From assembly GCF_900108015.1 (NCBI RefSeq), contig NZ_FNVP01000009.1:30529-94528 (forward strand): DNA of 64,000 nucleotides, written 5' to 3'. This document shows positions 63,673 through 64,000 of the stretch, one piece after another. The position numbers and the translations under genes are program-made. The notes under the pieces are model-generated. The model searched no databases, was not told where the DNA came from, and saw nothing but the letters and a program-made list of their open reading frames with translations. Origin of the DNA: Flavobacterium urumqiense (GTDB lineage Bacteria; Bacteroidota; Bacteroidia; Flavobacteriales; Flavobacteriaceae). The first letter of the stretch is position 1. The number at the start of each line of letters is the position of its first letter.

Positions 63673-63885
63673 ATGCTATATAGTCAATTAAGGATGTATG
63701 CCATTTCAATGAGGTTTCGTGAATTGGGAATAGAAAGGATTGAAGAAATTAGACAACGTAGAATGAGAGCTTTTTTACCTGAACCAATACATTTTAAAAT
63801 ACAACCAAGAGACGAAAACTTTTCTAATTTATACGATAGAAATGGAAAATTATTTGAATTACCAAAATCAAAGTATCATAAGTAG
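63673..63885 (+). CDS. Hypothetical protein, 70 aa
   Basis: A basic N-terminal helix (MRFRELGIERIEEIRQRRMR) followed by a beta-rich end (LPEPIHFKIQPRDENF). Not recognised. It is the last gene before the terminal palindrome. Confidence 0.5.
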   Translation: MLYSQLRMYAISMRFRELGIERIEEIRQRRMRAFLPEPIHFKIQPRDENFSNLYDRNGKLFELPKSKYHK

Positions 63886-63909
63886 CGGTTTCAACCAAGC
63901 TGAAATATA

Positions 63910-64000
63910 ACGACCGTGGCTAAAATCCGTTTCAATGGCGTTTAGCCATTGTTAGAGAGAGTGCCTTTTGGCAGTCTCTTCGGATTTTATCCACGGTCGT
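63910..64000. ncRNA. Three-way-junction palindrome, possible structured RNA or DNA site; cut by the window edge
   Basis: Outer arms ACGACCGTGGCTAAAATCCG (63910-63929) and CGGATTTTATCCACGGTCGT (63981-64000) pair over 20 bases with one mismatch. Inside are hairpin AATGGC-GTTTA-GCCATT (63934-63950, perfect) and hairpin AGAGAGTGCC-TTTT-GGCAGTCTCT (63956-63979, one mismatch). Junction links are TTTC, GTTAG and T. No T-run follows in view. It is far more structured than the phage genes around it. It may act as RNA or as folded single-stranded DNA. Confidence 0.55.

Larger units (their letters stand above)
54196..64000. mobile_element. Left part of a prophage or related integrative element (right end outside)
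   Basis: From the adh terminator onward the genes are phage-like: a leftward repressor module, operators, a rightward LuxR-type regulator, a primase-helicase, many tiny overlapping genes and an ASCH protein. No integrase, structural or lysis gene is visible and no tRNA lies at the left boundary, so type and exact end remain open. A tandem 11-base repeat at 54264-54285 lies near the boundary. Confidence 0.75.

Noticed and set aside
63910..64000. Hammerhead-type ribozyme
   Set aside because: Three stems meet, and the reverse strand has a GAAA link as in hammerheads, but the required CUGANGA link reads CUAAC and no proper cleavage triplet is placed. The core does not fit.
1..64000. CRISPR arrays, rRNA and tRNA genes
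   Set aside because: I looked for spaced direct repeats, rRNA words and cloverleaf genes in the intergenic stretches and found none that I could support.

Overview
The window looks like a chromosome segment of a Flavobacterium-type bacterium (Bacteroidota, Flavobacteriaceae). The DNA is AT-rich, promoters carry the Bacteroidota -7 box (TAnnTTTG) with little Shine-Dalgarno signal, there is a YtxJ-type (bacillithiol-system) protein, and arginine synthesis runs through an argF'-type transcarbamylase. The genus is inferred from protein resemblance and gene order, not from a search.

1-16.5 kb is ordinary core genome: an acyl-ACP thioesterase fragment, miaA, a DnaQ/GIY-YIG nuclease fusion, yggS, a 3-hydroxybutyryl-CoA dehydrogenase, pcm, an XRE-Fic fusion, smpB, a secreted M1 peptidase and the two-gene agmatine-to-putrescine pathway. 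16.5-22.8 kb is an accessory island of orphan genes (a serine-hydrolase homologue, a RES-domain protein, a small membrane protein). These are separated by related non-coding repeats with inverted ends. An IS91-family element with a broken tyrosine recombinase appears to have inserted into one repeat. 22.8-28.4 kb returns to core genes (DUF808, OsmC, clpB, ytxJ).

28.4-39.9 kb is one long minus-strand arginine/proline operon. In transcription order it reads: GNAT acyltransferase (candidate N-acylglutamate synthase), argG, lipoprotein, argC, argD, proA, proB, GxxExxY nuclease-fold gene, argF', argB, argE, argH. The GxxExxY gene sits between ~50 bp inverted repeats, like a small mobile cassette dropped into the operon. 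A similar gene-less repeat lies between argB and argE. Upstream of the operon are a -7 box, a stable leader hairpin and a perfect 8-bp inverted repeat.

40-54.2 kb holds fahA, glyA, miaE (partner of miaA), a response regulator/histidine kinase pair, a three-gene adaptor/permease/ATPase exporter, a pentapeptide protein and a zinc alcohol dehydrogenase. From about 54.2 kb to the window end lies the left part of a prophage or related integrative element. It has a leftward repressor module with paired operators, a membrane-anchored BRCT protein, then a rightward replication module: LuxR-type regulator, 1088-aa primase-helicase, a run of tiny overlapping genes, a small protein ending in an SSB-like tip, and an ASCH protein. 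The last 91 bases form a compact three-way-junction palindrome (20-bp closing stem, two inner hairpins) that runs to the window edge. It is the strongest unexplained structure here.
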